Source: Chrysomallon squamiferum
Taxonomy: Eukaryota > Mollusca > Gastropoda > Neomphalida > Peltospiridae
DNA: 64,000 bases
Assembly (NCBI GenBank): GCA_012295275.1
Contig: CM022669.1
Span: 2,705,640-2,769,639, forward strand
Direction: 5' to 3'
Positions 46,020 to 60,400 of the stretch are shown piece after piece. The number at the start of each line of letters is the position of its first letter. The first letter of the stretch is position 1. Made by a program: the position numbers and the translations under genes. Under the pieces are notes generated by a model. The model made no database searches and was not told where the DNA came from. It worked only from the letters and a program-made list of their open reading frames with translations.

Positions 46020-47880
46020 TATCCAGTGAAATTTGTATCTGTGTTTTGTCCTCTGTGCTGTTACTCTGTGTTTTGTGTCCCTGTCCTGTTGTTGTCTGTG
46101 TATTGTTTTTGGTGTAGTGTGTATACTGTATATGTGTTCATGTAGTTTTTGTTTTATGTGTGATGTTTGTGTTGTGTGTCCTGTTGTGTGAAATTTTGTT
46201 TGTTTTGATTACATGCTGTTTGTATTGTGCATATTTTGTATGCTTGTTGTTGTTCCATGTTTGTGCTTTGTGTCCAGTGTGATGTGTATGTCTGTGATTT
46301 TATGGGTGTTGTGTTTGTGTATGATATATATTATGATATGTATTATGTTTTGTCTTTTATGTAGGTGTGTTTTTTGTGTTGTTCTGTCTTGTGCACTCCA
46401 TACAGGAACCAAACACAACATGTACCACCTACAAAACAGAACACAGAAGACAATGCACAGAGTGGTGTCTAGTGCATGTGTTGTGTTTTGAGAACTTGGT
46501 ATAGGTTATGTTTGGTTCATGTTGTGGTCTGGTGTGATGTTTTGTGTGCCTTGTCCTGAATGGTATATGTAATGTATGCATTTTTGTATGTTTGTTTTTG
46601 CATGTTTGGGTTTTGTAAATGCATTTTTTGTATGTTTGTTGTAATGCTCTGTATCTGTATTTTGTGTCTGATGTTGAATGAGTGTTTGTTTTGTGTACCC
46701 TGTGTTGTTGCCATCTGTGTTTCTTATCTGGTGATATTTGTATCTGTGTTTTATCCCCTGTTGCTCTGAGTGTTTTGTGTCTCCTATCATGTTGCTGTTT
46801 GTGTTTTGTGTCCCCTGTGCTGTTGCTGTCTGTTTTGTGTTTGTTGTGGTGTGTGTGTGTGTGTGTGTGTGTGTGTTTATGTGTATTTTTTTTTTATGTG
46901 AGGTTTCTGTTGTGTGTCATGTGCTATGTTCCCTGTGGTGTGAAATTTTGTTTGTTTTGTCTTATATGCTGTGTGTATTATTGTGCATATTTTATATGTT
47001 TGTTGTTGTCCCATGTTTGTGCTTTGTGTCCAGTGTGATGTGTATGTCTGTGTGTTGTTTTTGGATTTTACGTGTATGCTGTGTATGTGTGTGATGTATA
47101 TTATATGTATGATCTGCAGTCTGTTTTGTCTTTTCCGTTGTCCTGTCTTGTGCACACCACACAGGCACCAACACATACCTGTGTGTTTCTCTGTGTGTGT
47201 CTGAGTATATATGTGTTTTTCTGTGTGTTTTTGTATGACTGAATGACTGTGTTGTATGTCATGTTGGAGTGTGGTGTATTTGTTTTGTTCATGTTGTGTA
47301 TGTTGTGTAGTGTATTTGTATTTTGTAACAGAAAGGGTGTAACACTGTGTTGTGCATCTCTGAGTGTCAGGTGTATGCATGTGTTTGTGTGTATGGGTTT
47401 GTTATGTCTGTGTCAGCACATTTTTTTTCTGTGGGATTGTCTGTTGTCTTGTGTCTGCATGTTTTTGTTGTGTCTGTCCATTTGGATACTTTGTGTTGTG
47501 TGTCATGTAGGTGGATGATTATTGCATGCCGTGTTTCTTTTGTGTGTAATGAACATGGAGTATGTAGTCTGTCTGTTTCAGTGTATATATGTGGCTGTGT
47601 GTCCACGTCTGTCTGTCAATGTGTCCAACTATGTCTCTGTGTTTGTGTGAATCTATATATAAATGTCTGTGCCTGTATTAGAGTGTTAGTATTTTTGTGT
47701 GTCTGTGTCTATGTTTTTGTCTAGGTATATATGTGTGTTTGTCTGTATGTGTTTATTTCTTGTACAAGTGTTTGTGGGGTTTATGCTTTATGTTATGTAG
47801 TGTATGTGTTTCGTTTGGGGGATATCTATGTGTGTGTTGTGTGGTGTGAATCTGAAGTGTTATATGTGTAACACACAACA
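46020..47880. repeat. GT-rich block with internal duplication about 740 bp apart
   Basis: The plus strand is dominated by TGTGTTTTGTGTCC-like phrases with very few A or C. A segment at about 46165-46420 (GTGTGAAATTTTGTTTGTTTTG, TGTTCCATGTTTGTGCTTTG, GTCCAGTGTGATGTGTATGT, CTTGTGCAC) recurs in the same order at about 46905-47170. A pure GT run lies at 46853-46876. Long open frames on both strands arise because the composition avoids stops; none looks like a protein. Confidence 0.8.
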
Positions 47881-47937
47881 GAAATAGCAGAAAACATCAA
47901 CACACAGAGAGATATCCCCCAAACGAAACACATACAC
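47800..47937. repeat. 40-bp inverted repeat at the end of the GT-rich block
   Basis: The left arm 47800-47839 (GTATGTGTTTCGTTTGGGGG, ATATCT...GTGTGTTG) is repeated inverted at 47898-47937 with about four mismatches. The loop is 58 bp. The right arm marks a switch from GT-rich to CA-rich on the same strand. Confidence 0.9.
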
Positions 47938-49866
47938 AGAGCTAGGAATTCCACAACACTTTGGACTGTTTTATGCAATGGGATTTGCACTGCCCAAACT
48001 ATTCAAACTTTCAGTTTGGTATGAATATCTCTATCTATCAATCTGTGTCTATCTGTCTATTTCTCTATCTATCTACCTATCTGTGTCTATCTCTAGTAAT
48101 ATATATATATATATATATATCTCTAATCTATCTCTCTATCCATACCTATGTTAATAAACTAAATTAGGAGTAGTTAGCATAATCTTGATGAATGAATCAA
48201 TGAAAAAATAAAGGTAAAAAAAATAAAAGACTAATGTGCTGTAGATATATTGGTAGATTACTTGTACAAAAAATTGTTTATTTATTTATTTTATTTTTAT
48301 ATAATTTAACAAATGCTTAAGAATATTATATGTTTGTGTAATATTGTGCATGTGTTTCTGTAAGTTTGTGTGTGTGTGTGTGTGTGTGAATCAGGTTCTG
48401 AAATAGATATCTGATTTTATTTTTACTCTAAGAAAAATTTTGATTCAATTTTCAGTTTGAAATATAGGACACACTGACATAAATTATTGGCTATTAGAGA
48501 GTATTTCTTTAAATTACACACGACTGTTAAGATTTCTCTGTTTTTAATACTGCTATATAAGATTTACTTATTGTATTTAATACTAAATAACAGCCAAATA
48601 AAGTATAATAAGGAGGTTTAGTAGCCAAAATACAAATGCTCTGGTTTAAATTTTGACTTTGGGTCATAATAAACCAGTAACCATCTTCCTCTATATTAAT
48701 CTTTTATTACAATAATTACATAACTGTTAATTATATGTGATAACATACAAGCATTTTCTGCATCATCATTACAACACATCAATCTATTATTATAATTTTT
48801 AGATAAACTCTTGCTAATCTTTGCAAGTATATTACCAATTTATCTTCTTTTTTTTTTTTGTTTTCCCTATTGCTCTCTTGATGGGATTAATCTTTGTTTT
48901 TAAATAAAACTAATTCTGTAATTATCTGGTCATACTTCTTTATGAAAATAGTGTGGGTGATTCCTCATATACTGAATCAGATGAAATCTCTTATATTTAA
49001 ATAGCTCTCTGTTAAACAGCAGTACCAGATTTCACATGTCAAATTACAAATAACTGTCATCCCTCATCAACAGGTAATGGAAATCAGAATAACCCAAAAA
49101 TGCTTTTGGTTTCTACAGATGTCCTGCCAGTAAGCAGAATTTACATGATTAATTTAAGCGACCTTCACCTCAGGAAAAGCTCTGTGGTAAAAAATCTATG
49201 AATTGGCAGCTACCAATATACAGATTTACATACTCTTTATGTAAGGTCCATGAAAGGTTTATTTCTCTAGGACAGAGACTAAGAACTTTCCCAAAGTTTC
49301 TTGAATAAAATGTTCTTTGTTTTATTTTATCATACAGTAAACAAAACCCTATGAACATCATTGAAAACTTGAAATCAACTGTGTGTTCATTTGTTCAAAT
49401 AAATATTCAAAATAATTTGCCATAAAGGTTTCTTTCAACTTACTGAATGTTTTCTTTGTTGTTTTATATCATATGTTTGACATTAATAACTGGCAAGTCA
49501 CATCTGCTATTGTTATCACCTTCCAATCCAGGAACATCATCTGCATTATATGTCAAATATGCTTAAGACAAAAATTACAAAACTTCTAAATTAAATAAAG
49601 TAAAGCCTACAAATGACAAATCTAGATTGATACTTTATTCAGATATTCATTATTTCACAGTACATTAACAGAATACTGAATTTTTTGTGCAGCTAAAACG
49701 AGCCAAATTAATTTTAATTAAGTTTAAAATAAATAAATAAATTAAAGTGAATGTATTAAGAAATAAAATCAAAGTATTCTGATTGATACTAGTAAAGATT
49801 GTTAACATAACCACACAGAATATTTTACATGTATTACAATGAAAAACAGTGCCAATAAACACATCT

Positions 49867-49903
<37 letters not shown>

Positions 49904-50406
49904 AATTATTCATTCAAAATAACAAAATACACAGAATATTTTATGAGTACAGTAATGATATATGTGGCAACAGGTATCCCAGGTCCTCACATTGTGGGTC
50001 ATTTTGTACCACATAACCAGACATTCTGTTTCCCACCCCATGCAGAGTAAGTGCTCATTATGAAATTAAAGGACATCATCTTTTTTCAGGATAGTGTCGT
50101 TTTCCTTATACGGTATCAGCACAGAATCTGCTTAATACTTTCACTGATTTAATAACATTTGAGTTAGTACTGAGCATTTTTATGGCTATCAGAATATACA
50201 TATAGACAATTCTGAATTAAAGAATTAAAACATAAATTTAACAAAATGTTAACAATAAAATAAATTATTATAAAGATACAAACAAACAACAATAAAACAA
50301 CAAAAAAACTGACAGATTTATCTGCACAATAATGATAAAAAGTAATAATTTTTTAATTGCTATTGTTAAACATTTAAACATTCAAAACATCAATCTTGGA
50401 TAAAAG

Positions 50407-50437
<31 letters not shown>

Positions 50438-51419
50438 TAACTTTCATACCTGCAACAAAATGCTAACAATAAAAAGTATTATCTCAAAAATATAGATATT
50501 AACAACAAAACATGCAGTGTTTAAAAAAACAGTAATAATAAAATTAATTATTGTAAGTGTAAATAATGCTTATACTCTTAATGAAGCTAGATCATATAAA
50601 AATAAACTATATAATACCTAGTAATAATATTCACAAATTATTACTGAATAATTCAATAAATTAATGACAACCAATTTATCAAAATATAACAGACAAGAGA
50701 CATGCTGAACAGTCAAAATTTCAGGTCAATATCAGATTGTGATAGGAAGAAGTTGGGAATATTTGTCACGATCACACATTCTGGTCTTTGCTAGACAGTG
50801 CAACTGTGACAGCAAAGAGATGGGGTATATTTGTCATGTCACCCTTTCTGAAAAAATTTGACAGAGGGAAACTGTTAAAGTGAAGAGAAAATGCCTCTTC
50901 TGGTCACTGTCTGTTCAGCATCTGGCTGCCTGACAGTAATGTTTGACAGAAGGAATAGGCGACCTTCTACAATGCAATATCCATGATACTTTGATTGATA
51001 GTGTGTAACAACAGATGTTTTTTGTTAATGACATTTGTTTAAACAGTTCAGCAAAATGATTACAAAAGTTTTCCTTCAAACCGATAATTTTAAAGGTAGT
51101 CTGCCAAAAAAAAAAAAAGAAAAAAAAGTGGAAAATAAAAATAATAATAAATATATAATAAAAATAAATGAAGGTAAATTAATAATTCAAAAATAAATAA
51201 ATAAAACTTCTAGATACGGTCTGAATCACTGAATTACCTGTTTAAATCAAATACACATCAAATGCATTTTTTTCAGACTGAATGAAATTTTTTATTTTTT
51301 AATATTCATTTTCTATAACTTTTGCGCTATATTACCGGAAACGGAAATAATCTCATATACCATAAGGCTTTGCGGTGTGGGGGGGGTGAAAAAAAAAAGG
51401 AAAAAAAAAAGCGATAATA

Positions 51420-54400
51420 ATGGCGGAAGGCTCCGAAAATTCTGGATCTACCATGAAAATCACAGTCAAAACACCAAAAATAAAACATGATGTTGAAATT
51501 GGTACTAATGGCTCCGTGAAAGAGGTAGTATATATATTCATGATAAACAGTTAAATTTTAACTTTTTCATTTGATCTTTAGCAACAATAATGGATATTTC
51601 CGGGAGAGATAAAAAAAATTAAAAATATAATATAGCATGACGCGACATAAATTCTAATGTGATCGTTAAGTAAATCGGATTAATTGAAATTTTAATATTT
51701 TTTAAAAGAATGATTGCTTTTAAGAAATTGTTGACGATTACACAAAGAAAATAATATTTTTTTTTAATGGAATAACAGATCACATCACCTGATCATGACA
51801 TGTCAACTTAGGATCTTTTTAATTGTATCGTATAATCATAATACATATGGACTAATCTTTATCATCTATTGTCAGATGTTTCGATATTTTGTTTCCAATA
51901 TTTATGTGGAGATAGGTGGAACTTTTAGCATTCAACAATTTCAAATATTCAAGTTATTGCCAACTTTCCCTCTGTCAAATTTTACTAACATACTGCATAG
52001 TAACATATAAGTAGTAGCATTTTTAAAATATATATTCTGATACCAAACTTTTCAGTCGTTACGTACTGACAAAAAATAAAAACGAGTTAACCTTTGTATA
52101 TACTGTCATATTATTTATGTTTATTTTTATTAGCTTAAGACTAATTACATAATAGAAATCATACCTTCTCTTATTTTGGATAATCTTTATTGATTATTAA
52201 TACCACATTTGGAATCAAATATAGTAAAAAGAATTAAAGGTCTCTTATCTTTAAGAATATGCATAAATGAGAAGATGACAAATATATGTTGTTTTTGCAA
52301 AGAATTATATATATGTAAAACTCACACCTTACATATATTTAATTTTTTGCCAACAATCTCACAGTGAAGTAGTTTTCTTTTGAAATTCTATGCTATTCTG
52401 TTAGTATCTATTTTTCATAGATACCAAGAACAGCAGAGTACTTGAAATATATAATTTTTTCAAAAGAAAACTACTTTACTGTGAGATTTTAAACATAGTT
52501 ATTTACAGTCACTGTCACTTTTAGCATAAACTGAAATATATTCTGATAGATGGCTATTCACACTGGTAGTATTTTTGGACATGTTTCTTGCTAGTCAAAG
52601 TCTATTTTCATTATCGTATATGTTTAGTGAATACATAAAATGACACATCAGTAAAAAATCAATGTTTGGCCAAAAAACTTACATGTCCCTCTGATATCTA
52701 GGAGGTGCAGAGTTTAAAAACTGATGTCCTAAAACTTCTGATATTATTAATCCCAAACATTTCTTAGATAACGTAGTACAGTGAATAATTTTTTTTATAT
52801 AAAGAAATGTTTTATGGTTACCTGTTTCTACATCCTAGCACAGAATTTAATGTCAGCTATTTTTGTTTTGTTTTTAACACTAACAGTTCTCTTCCTGCAT
52901 CATTGAGAAATACATTAAAAATTTTAAAATAATTTTTTTTTTTTTTTCCTTTCTATTATTTATCTTTTTTTTTTTTTTTTTTTTTTATATATATCAGTTG
53001 AAAGAGAAAGTTGCTAATCTGTTTGGTGCGCAGATTGAACAATTGTGTTTGATATTCGCTGGCAAGATTTTGAAGGATCCCGATACACTGGCACAACACG
53101 GCATAAAAGATGGTCTTACTGTGCACTTAGTTATCAAATCAACAAATAAGGTAAATTAACTAGTTACATTTATCCTGATCAGTTTATATGTACATTTACA
53201 GCAGTTGATATTAAGCCATTCCTTTTAATGTTTAAAAATACAGAAACTGCCAGTGGAAATGCTTTCTTTTTTTGTCATTGTCCTTCTGTCATAATTTATT
53301 TTTATAAGATTAACTGGTCTATTTTAAATATTACTGAAAGATTATTTGTATATAGGTTAAGAACATAAATATATTGCATTACTGTTGTAATTTGTATAGA
53401 CTGTGTTTGTGTTGTATAATTTTATCTTAATTACTCTATCTATGAAACAAACAATTCAGGATGTGTAGATTAGATATAATAAAAGGAAATTAATACAATA
53501 ATACATGCACATTGCTTGTCCAGTTAAGCCGTTCTGAATCACACATTTATCATAACCCTCTCCCAACCCATTTTCCATTTATGTAAGAATAAATATGCAC
53601 CCATAATCATCATAACCTAACAAATTTTCTTCAAGCCTAGACTACATTTTAATACTGTACATTTTTTTTAATGTAATCTGTATGACATTTGTTTACACAG
53701 TTTTTATGTCTGTATATTGTTCTTGTATTATTATATTATCTAATTTACTGTATTGTATAGCTGTTATGTGTACAAAAGTTAAACATTTTAGTAAATTTTA
53801 GGGTTAATGTTTACATTTGGAATTTTCCAAACTTCTGCATTTTCCTCTCCACTGTTCCCCACAAATTTTCAGGATCAGGTACTGCAAAAAAATATGTTTG
53901 TTGTGAAAGTGATTAACTTCTTGAACCAGCTCCAACCTTATTCTATACTTTCCTAAGGAAATATATTCCTTGATGATTATATGTGGATAAAATTACAGAA
54001 GAAATTATTGGTAGTACCAAGGACAAATAGTAATGAAAATAATTTCCAATAATTCTGAATTTATGCAGTTAAAAATCTGGCTGAAAATCAAAAGTGAAAT
54101 TATAATACAGTGCATTGTCTGATCATAAAATATATATTAAATTAATGTAATTGTTTAATATATGTATATCAGACGCTTGAATCTACTCCGGGAACACCCT
54201 CCACTGATTCTTCTTCTTCTTCAAGGGTGAGTATCAGATTGAACACAGCATAGTATTGATTTCCTTTGAAATAATATAAATCTGTTAAGTATACAGTGTC
54301 ATCTTAAAATGAGTTGTTTAATTGTTCTTGTTTATGTGCTGTCCTTATATGTTAAAAAACCCATCTTAATATGTCAATGATGCTAATTATAGAATTTGTT

Positions 54401-54445
54401 TAAAATTTAATTGTTTTGTTTTTTATAATTATTTTTAAATTGTAA

Positions 54446-54479
<34 letters not shown>

Positions 54480-57400
54480 TACTGCATATGCATGTACACT
54501 ACAATATGCTTTTATCTACTTTCTCCAGCCTGCTACTGAACCTAATGCAGCACAACCAAATGTTGGTGCCTCACCGTTTGGACTGGGTGCTCTAGGAGGT
54601 TTAGCAGGAATGGGGAATTTAGGAATGGGGTCAGCAAACTTCATGGAGATGCAACAACGTATGCAGCAAGAGGTAATTCTTTCTTGCGTGAATCCCTCCC
54701 CCAAATAACATTGTAGTGTGGATTATTGTATTAAGACTAAAATTTTCAAGCAGTGAATATTTTTTAAATTTAAAATTAGGTACCAGCAAGCAAATTTGTT
54801 CTGACTTTAATTTCATGTAATATGCAAGACCATTAGCACAAACTGAAAGCTGTAGCAAAAAGAAACAAAACACTCCAAAAATTATGACTATTTCCAGTGG
54901 TTCAAAAGATATGTGCAATTGGTTCAACAGGTTATTTGGTCCGTTTTCAACCATATTTTGGAGTGCTAGGACCAACTTGTTAAATGAGCTCAATTTGTTT
55001 TCAGACCTGTATGTTTGTATGTGTGTCACAATAACAGGCCAAAATCTTCCAAATGACATGCAGCAGAATGCTCATAAAATGACTAAAAGTGCAAAAAGAC
55101 ACTGTGGGTTCAGTTTTGGTCTTGTGAACAGTTTGTCAAGATCTTTCAAATGACATACTTGAATCAAACATTTGTAATAAATAATCTTTTTTGTTTTTTT
55201 TCTCCAGCCAAACCCATAAAAAAAAATTACCTTTTCAATTTGAATTAAAAATGTGAGTCAGTGCACCGTTCAATCAACAGCAACCATGAATTTTCTGGCC
55301 CTGTAAGCCCCAAAACTGAGAAAACAAGTCAGGGTAGTTTCAGCAAGAATTAATTAGAATTTAACAATTATTTGTTGTTGTTTATAGTTTAAAGAGCAGC
55401 TGATCTGCCATTGCTGCAGTCATTGAAAGAATTATTATTATTATTATTTTTATTTGATTTTTTTAATTTATAGCTTAACATATGTTTGAACTGTAGATGC
55501 ATTTATTTTAGAGTCGTATTGCATTTCAAGGTAGTTAAAGGACTCATGGGTGGCCATTTAAAAGAAAATCAACAAAGAACCATAATTGATATGGGTCAAA
55601 CACCTTTATATAGAAGAGCACAACTTTATTTATATAAGCAACTTGAATTTTCACTCTGTTAAATAATTAGTAGTAGTAAGGTAAGATGCATATAAATGTT
55701 ACTTGAAAGGACAACAAGCATTTGATGTTTAACTATAATCCTCTGCAATACATAAACTCAGTTAATCCTTAGCGTCTAGTCCTGAAAGGTGTTGCAAGTA
55801 TTAATTAAGGGCATAAAATGTATGGCATCATGAGACTAGGGCCAATTAAAGACACAGATGTGATAAGCCTGTCATTTGAAGCAGATGTAAAATACTTTTC
55901 TTAGCTTTGTACTTGCTGTGATTTGACAGCAAACATAAGTTACCTATCATCTGACCATTGTTTTTCTCAGAGCTTATCAACAAGCAAAAACAATCTAAGT
56001 TTTAAAACTGATCCATTTATGATTTTATGATATAAAAAAAAAAGTGATTAGTTTTTTTTATTCAGCATTCCATCAATACCTCTAAATTCATAGTTCTTTT
56101 ATGTAGTATAGTTTGTTAGGTTTACAATTCTTAATATGCACTGTATCACAAACATTTTGAAAGCAAAATAATTGACTGTTTTAGAACAGAAGATAGTAAT
56201 CAGCAAAACACAATGTTAAATTATTTATTTCAGAATGTACTCATATTATATTCAGTAGAAGTCATAACATATAATAAAATAAGCATCCTACAAAAATATA
56301 ATCAACATAGAAATATAATCATTTCAACTAGCACCAGTTCTTTTTTGTTGCACATAAAATCTGTGGCAGTTTGGGCTGGGAGTAACCATTTATGGTAGTT
56401 TTGCTACACAAGTGCTGTAATGTATACACTAAAATTAGGAACATTGAAGAAAAACATACAGCCAACAAGTTATTAAAAATATAAACAACATATAAATATC
56501 ATTTTAAACAGTGCCAGACCTTTCTAGTTGTACATAAAATCAACTTTCAAATACGGAGTGTGTCTACTTCAAAGAAGGTACATGGTAATGTTGCACATTG
56601 TTTGAAAGGTAATTGAATGAGCTTTCATTTGATCCCATGAATGTAGGTTTTATTTTCAGCCAGTTTTTTTAAAAACTGGTTTGAATGCAAGAAAAAGTAC
56701 ATTTTTAATATAAACCACTGCCAGCAGTGACATGCATGCTGTTAGAAAGATTGAACTTTGACCCTCCTAGCTGTACCAAAAGTAACATTGAAGCCATTTT
56801 CATGTAGACAAGCCAGGCGTTTGTAGATCGATACTGTTTTAGGACTTTTTACTCCACGCTGTTAATTGCTGACCATGGGCCCCAAAGTGCATTTACCCCC
56901 CACTGTGTTTGACACTCTTGTACAAAGGACTGGTTTACTAACACATAATAAAAACAACATCACCATTTAAAAGAACTCATAATGATCTTCATTTCCATGT
57001 ATTTGTTTTATAGAAGGGATATGGAAGTGGAGAAAATCAGAACTTATAACAGTTTGACCAATTATATTCCATGTATACATTTTGTTTTTTTATATAAACT
57101 AACTGATTGTGTAAATTGCAAAACAATATAATATTATTTTATACTAACCATAATAACAAAATAGATGTTATTTCTTCTCGTTTTCATTGACATCAAATGC
57201 ATTAAAACAGTAATGTTCCTTAAATAATATAACCCAGTTTTGTTAATTTATATTTCAGTAATTAAATCAAAAAGGAAAATAATACCAGATAGTTGAGAAA
57301 AAGGGACTGATGAATATTTATATCTTTAATGGTTATCCCTTTCTCTGTCTTTGGATATTAGAGTACTTGACAAAATGTTGTTTAATTATGTCTAGAAAAT

Positions 57401-60400
57401 GTATTTTTGTGTTGCTCAGTATTGCTGGTTGCCAAAGCATTATTGTTCAAGAATAAAAAATCCATACATGCCAAATAATATATTTAATTTACTGAGAATG
57501 TTGATATGCTCATTCAGATGTTGAATAATCCGGACATGCTACGTCAAATGATGGAAAACCCATTCGTTAATCAGCTGATGTCAAATCCAGATGTTATGAG
57601 ACAGCTAATAACAAACAACCCACAGATGAGGGAACTCATGGAGGTGATATTAGTGTTTTATTTATTTCTATTTTTAAATACTACTAGCACATAAAATGAA
57701 TCTTGAAAGAACAGATAATAATTGTTTTAGTAATGTGCATTTTACATCGCAGCTTAGTAAACAGAATGTTTGAACATACAAACATATCAAAAATACAGAT
57801 ATAGAACAAACGTGTTCAGTTTATTTAAATAATGTATTTTATTTTTGACGTTTTACTGTTTTTAATCTTTTGTTATTATTTTTGTTTCTTTCTATGCTTG
57901 AACACCAAAAAAATGTGCAAATTTTATGATTTATTAGAGAAAAATACTTCTCTGAATTAATAAACTTTAGATAATTTAATTTACTTTCAAGTTTAAATTT
58001 CTTTTCTGTCAAAATGCTTATTGTTGATGTAAACTACAGCAGATATGCAATGAAATGCTGTTTATTTCTTTATGTTTAAATTAAGTGGTGAAACAAAAGT
58101 TTAAATTTTATTTTTTAGCGCAATCCTGAAATAACACATATGTTGAATAATCCAGAACTAATGAGACAGGTAAGCTTCTTAGGTATTGTTTTTACTTTAG
58201 ACAAAATTGTGTATGCTTCTTTCTGTCCAGGTTTGTGCAAGTCTGCTTGGCTTGTGAACAGCTTGGGAAACTGTTCTTCATTAATTTGTGAAAATGTGAT
58301 GGTAAAATTACATGCCTATGATTTAAATATTATGATTATATGGTCATAATTTAGTTGTATTTATTTTATATAAATATTACCTTGTATTGTTTTCAGGTTT
58401 TTCTTGAGCTTGTAAATATTTTGATAAAACACCTAAAAATACCCATAATATATTATAATTAAGTATATACATATGTTGCAGACAATGGAACTTGCTCGCA
58501 ATCCTTCTATGTTACAAGAATTGATGAGAACACAGGACCGTGCCATGAGCAACCTTGAGGTAGGATTTTGTTTTAACAGATAATTTTGTGATTTGTGATT
58601 TTAGAGGTGGTTAATATTATTTAAGCAAATGTATCCGTAGATAATTTTGTTTACTAAGTGGTCACTGAGTGTCATACTATTTTTTATGTAGAGCATACCT
58701 GGTGGTTTCAATGCCTTGCAGAGAATGTATCATGATATTCAGGAGCCCATGATGAATGCAGCACAAGAAGGATTTGGGAACAATCCCTTCTCTGGCCTAG
58801 TAAATAATGGTAAGTAGTTCATGTATATTGAGAAATTTGCTTTGTTTTTGATAAAGACTGAAAAATCAGTGATATATTGCTTTATTACTACTTGTTTTTT
58901 TTTCTCTCTTTCATATTTACTTATTTGTTTATGTAGTTAAAACATATATTAGTAGAGTGAAATAAAATAAAAATGAATAAATCATTAGTAAGATTTAGTT
59001 TTAAACAAATTAAATAGTTTACTACTTTATCTTATTCCTGTGGGGGGGGGGGGAATTAATGTGCATTAAAGCCTGAAAAAATACAAAATTATCCCATAGC
59101 TAACTTAAAATTAAAATTGATGATTGATCACATTTTTCTTTGTTGAATTATTCTTTGATACACTGATAACCATAGATGTTACTAATTGATATGATGTACC
59201 TTATTAAGTAGTAACATAGATTAAACAATATTCAGGTAATGCTGAAGCTCAACAAGGTCGGGAGAATACTGATCCTCTTCCCAACCCATGGGCACCTCCT
59301 TCCTCAGGTAGAACATCATCTAGTGGTTCTACTAATACAGGGACATCAGCTGCAGGCAGCACAGTGCCAGATGCCAGTCAGTTTAATGCTGCCAGTGGAC
59401 CATTTGGTAATTTAAAAATTGTTTTGTTTGGGATTAACTTGCTTAATGACTTTTCACCAGTGGAAATATTCAAATTATTTTTACTTGGTATTTAGTTAAC
59501 AAAAACACAACTTCAAAGCCTTTGTGAGGTATATGTATAATTTAAAGAAGAGAAAACATGGCTGTATTCATTATTGATCAGTTATGTTCATCACAAAATA
59601 GTGCATAAAAATTAAAACAAAATGTTTAATAAATGAACAATTTTCATTCTTTTTTTTATTTTTTGATAATTAAATATTACATTGAAGATGTAAAAATGTT
59701 TATGTGTTTGAACATGTAAGATGAAGAACTTGTTTACTGGCTGTTTCAGGCATGTTTAACAGTCCTGGCATGCAGAGTTTGATGACACAAATGATGAACA
59801 ATCCACAACTGATGAGCAACATGTTGCAGGCACCATACATGCAATCAATGTTACAGTCACTCAGTGCGAACCCAGAACTTGCTCAGCAGGTATGTTATTT
59901 TAAATTATAAAAACTAAAGTTTATTTTAATATATTTTTCTATTTCCAAAAGCTTTATAAAACTATAAATTATAAATATATGCTTTTTATAACATTTCACA
60001 TTCTTATGTAAAAAATAATGTATAGGTTTTGATATTGATATTGATATAGCATATTCTAAAATATTTTTCTGAAATTAAATAGTAAATCTGTGTGGGTTTT
60101 TTTAAATTTATTTACTTTTTAACTATTGCTGAAATATATTTTTATTCATTCAGACTCTTGGAAGTAATCCGATATTTCAAGGTAACCCACAACTACAAGA
60201 ACACTTCAGACAGTATCTACCACAGCTAATGTCCCAGGTTTGTTTTTGCAGTGATAAATTATGACTAAAAAGTAAAACTAAGTCAATGAATTGACAATAA
60301 ATTATATTTAGTCAGAACATTACCATGCAAGATTAAACCATTCCTACATAATACTAAATGTTCAGACGTAAATATAAAATATTTTATCTGTGACAGACAT

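Larger units (their letters stand above)
45067..51419. other. Intergenic stretch between C15orf40 and ubiquilin
   Basis: I see no supported gene. It contains the GT-rich block 46020-47880, an inverted repeat 47800-47937, microsatellites (TA near 48100, GT near 48368), poly-A runs (49870-49902, 50411-50437) and unremarkable A+T-rich DNA. The part 50690-51000 is less A+T-rich and has two similar segments (TATTTGTCACGATCACACATTCTGG and TATTTGTCATGTCACCCTTTCTG), whose meaning I cannot tell. Confidence 0.5.

Noticed and set aside
46209..47724. Many Cys/Val/Phe-rich or Thr/His/Gln-rich ORFs on both strands
   Set aside because: Products of the GT-rich repeat composition; no start context, domain or codon structure.
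54631..55153. Overlapping ORFs on both strands in ubiquilin intron 4
   Set aside because: They include part of exon 4 in antisense, have no homology I recognise and no supporting splice sites.
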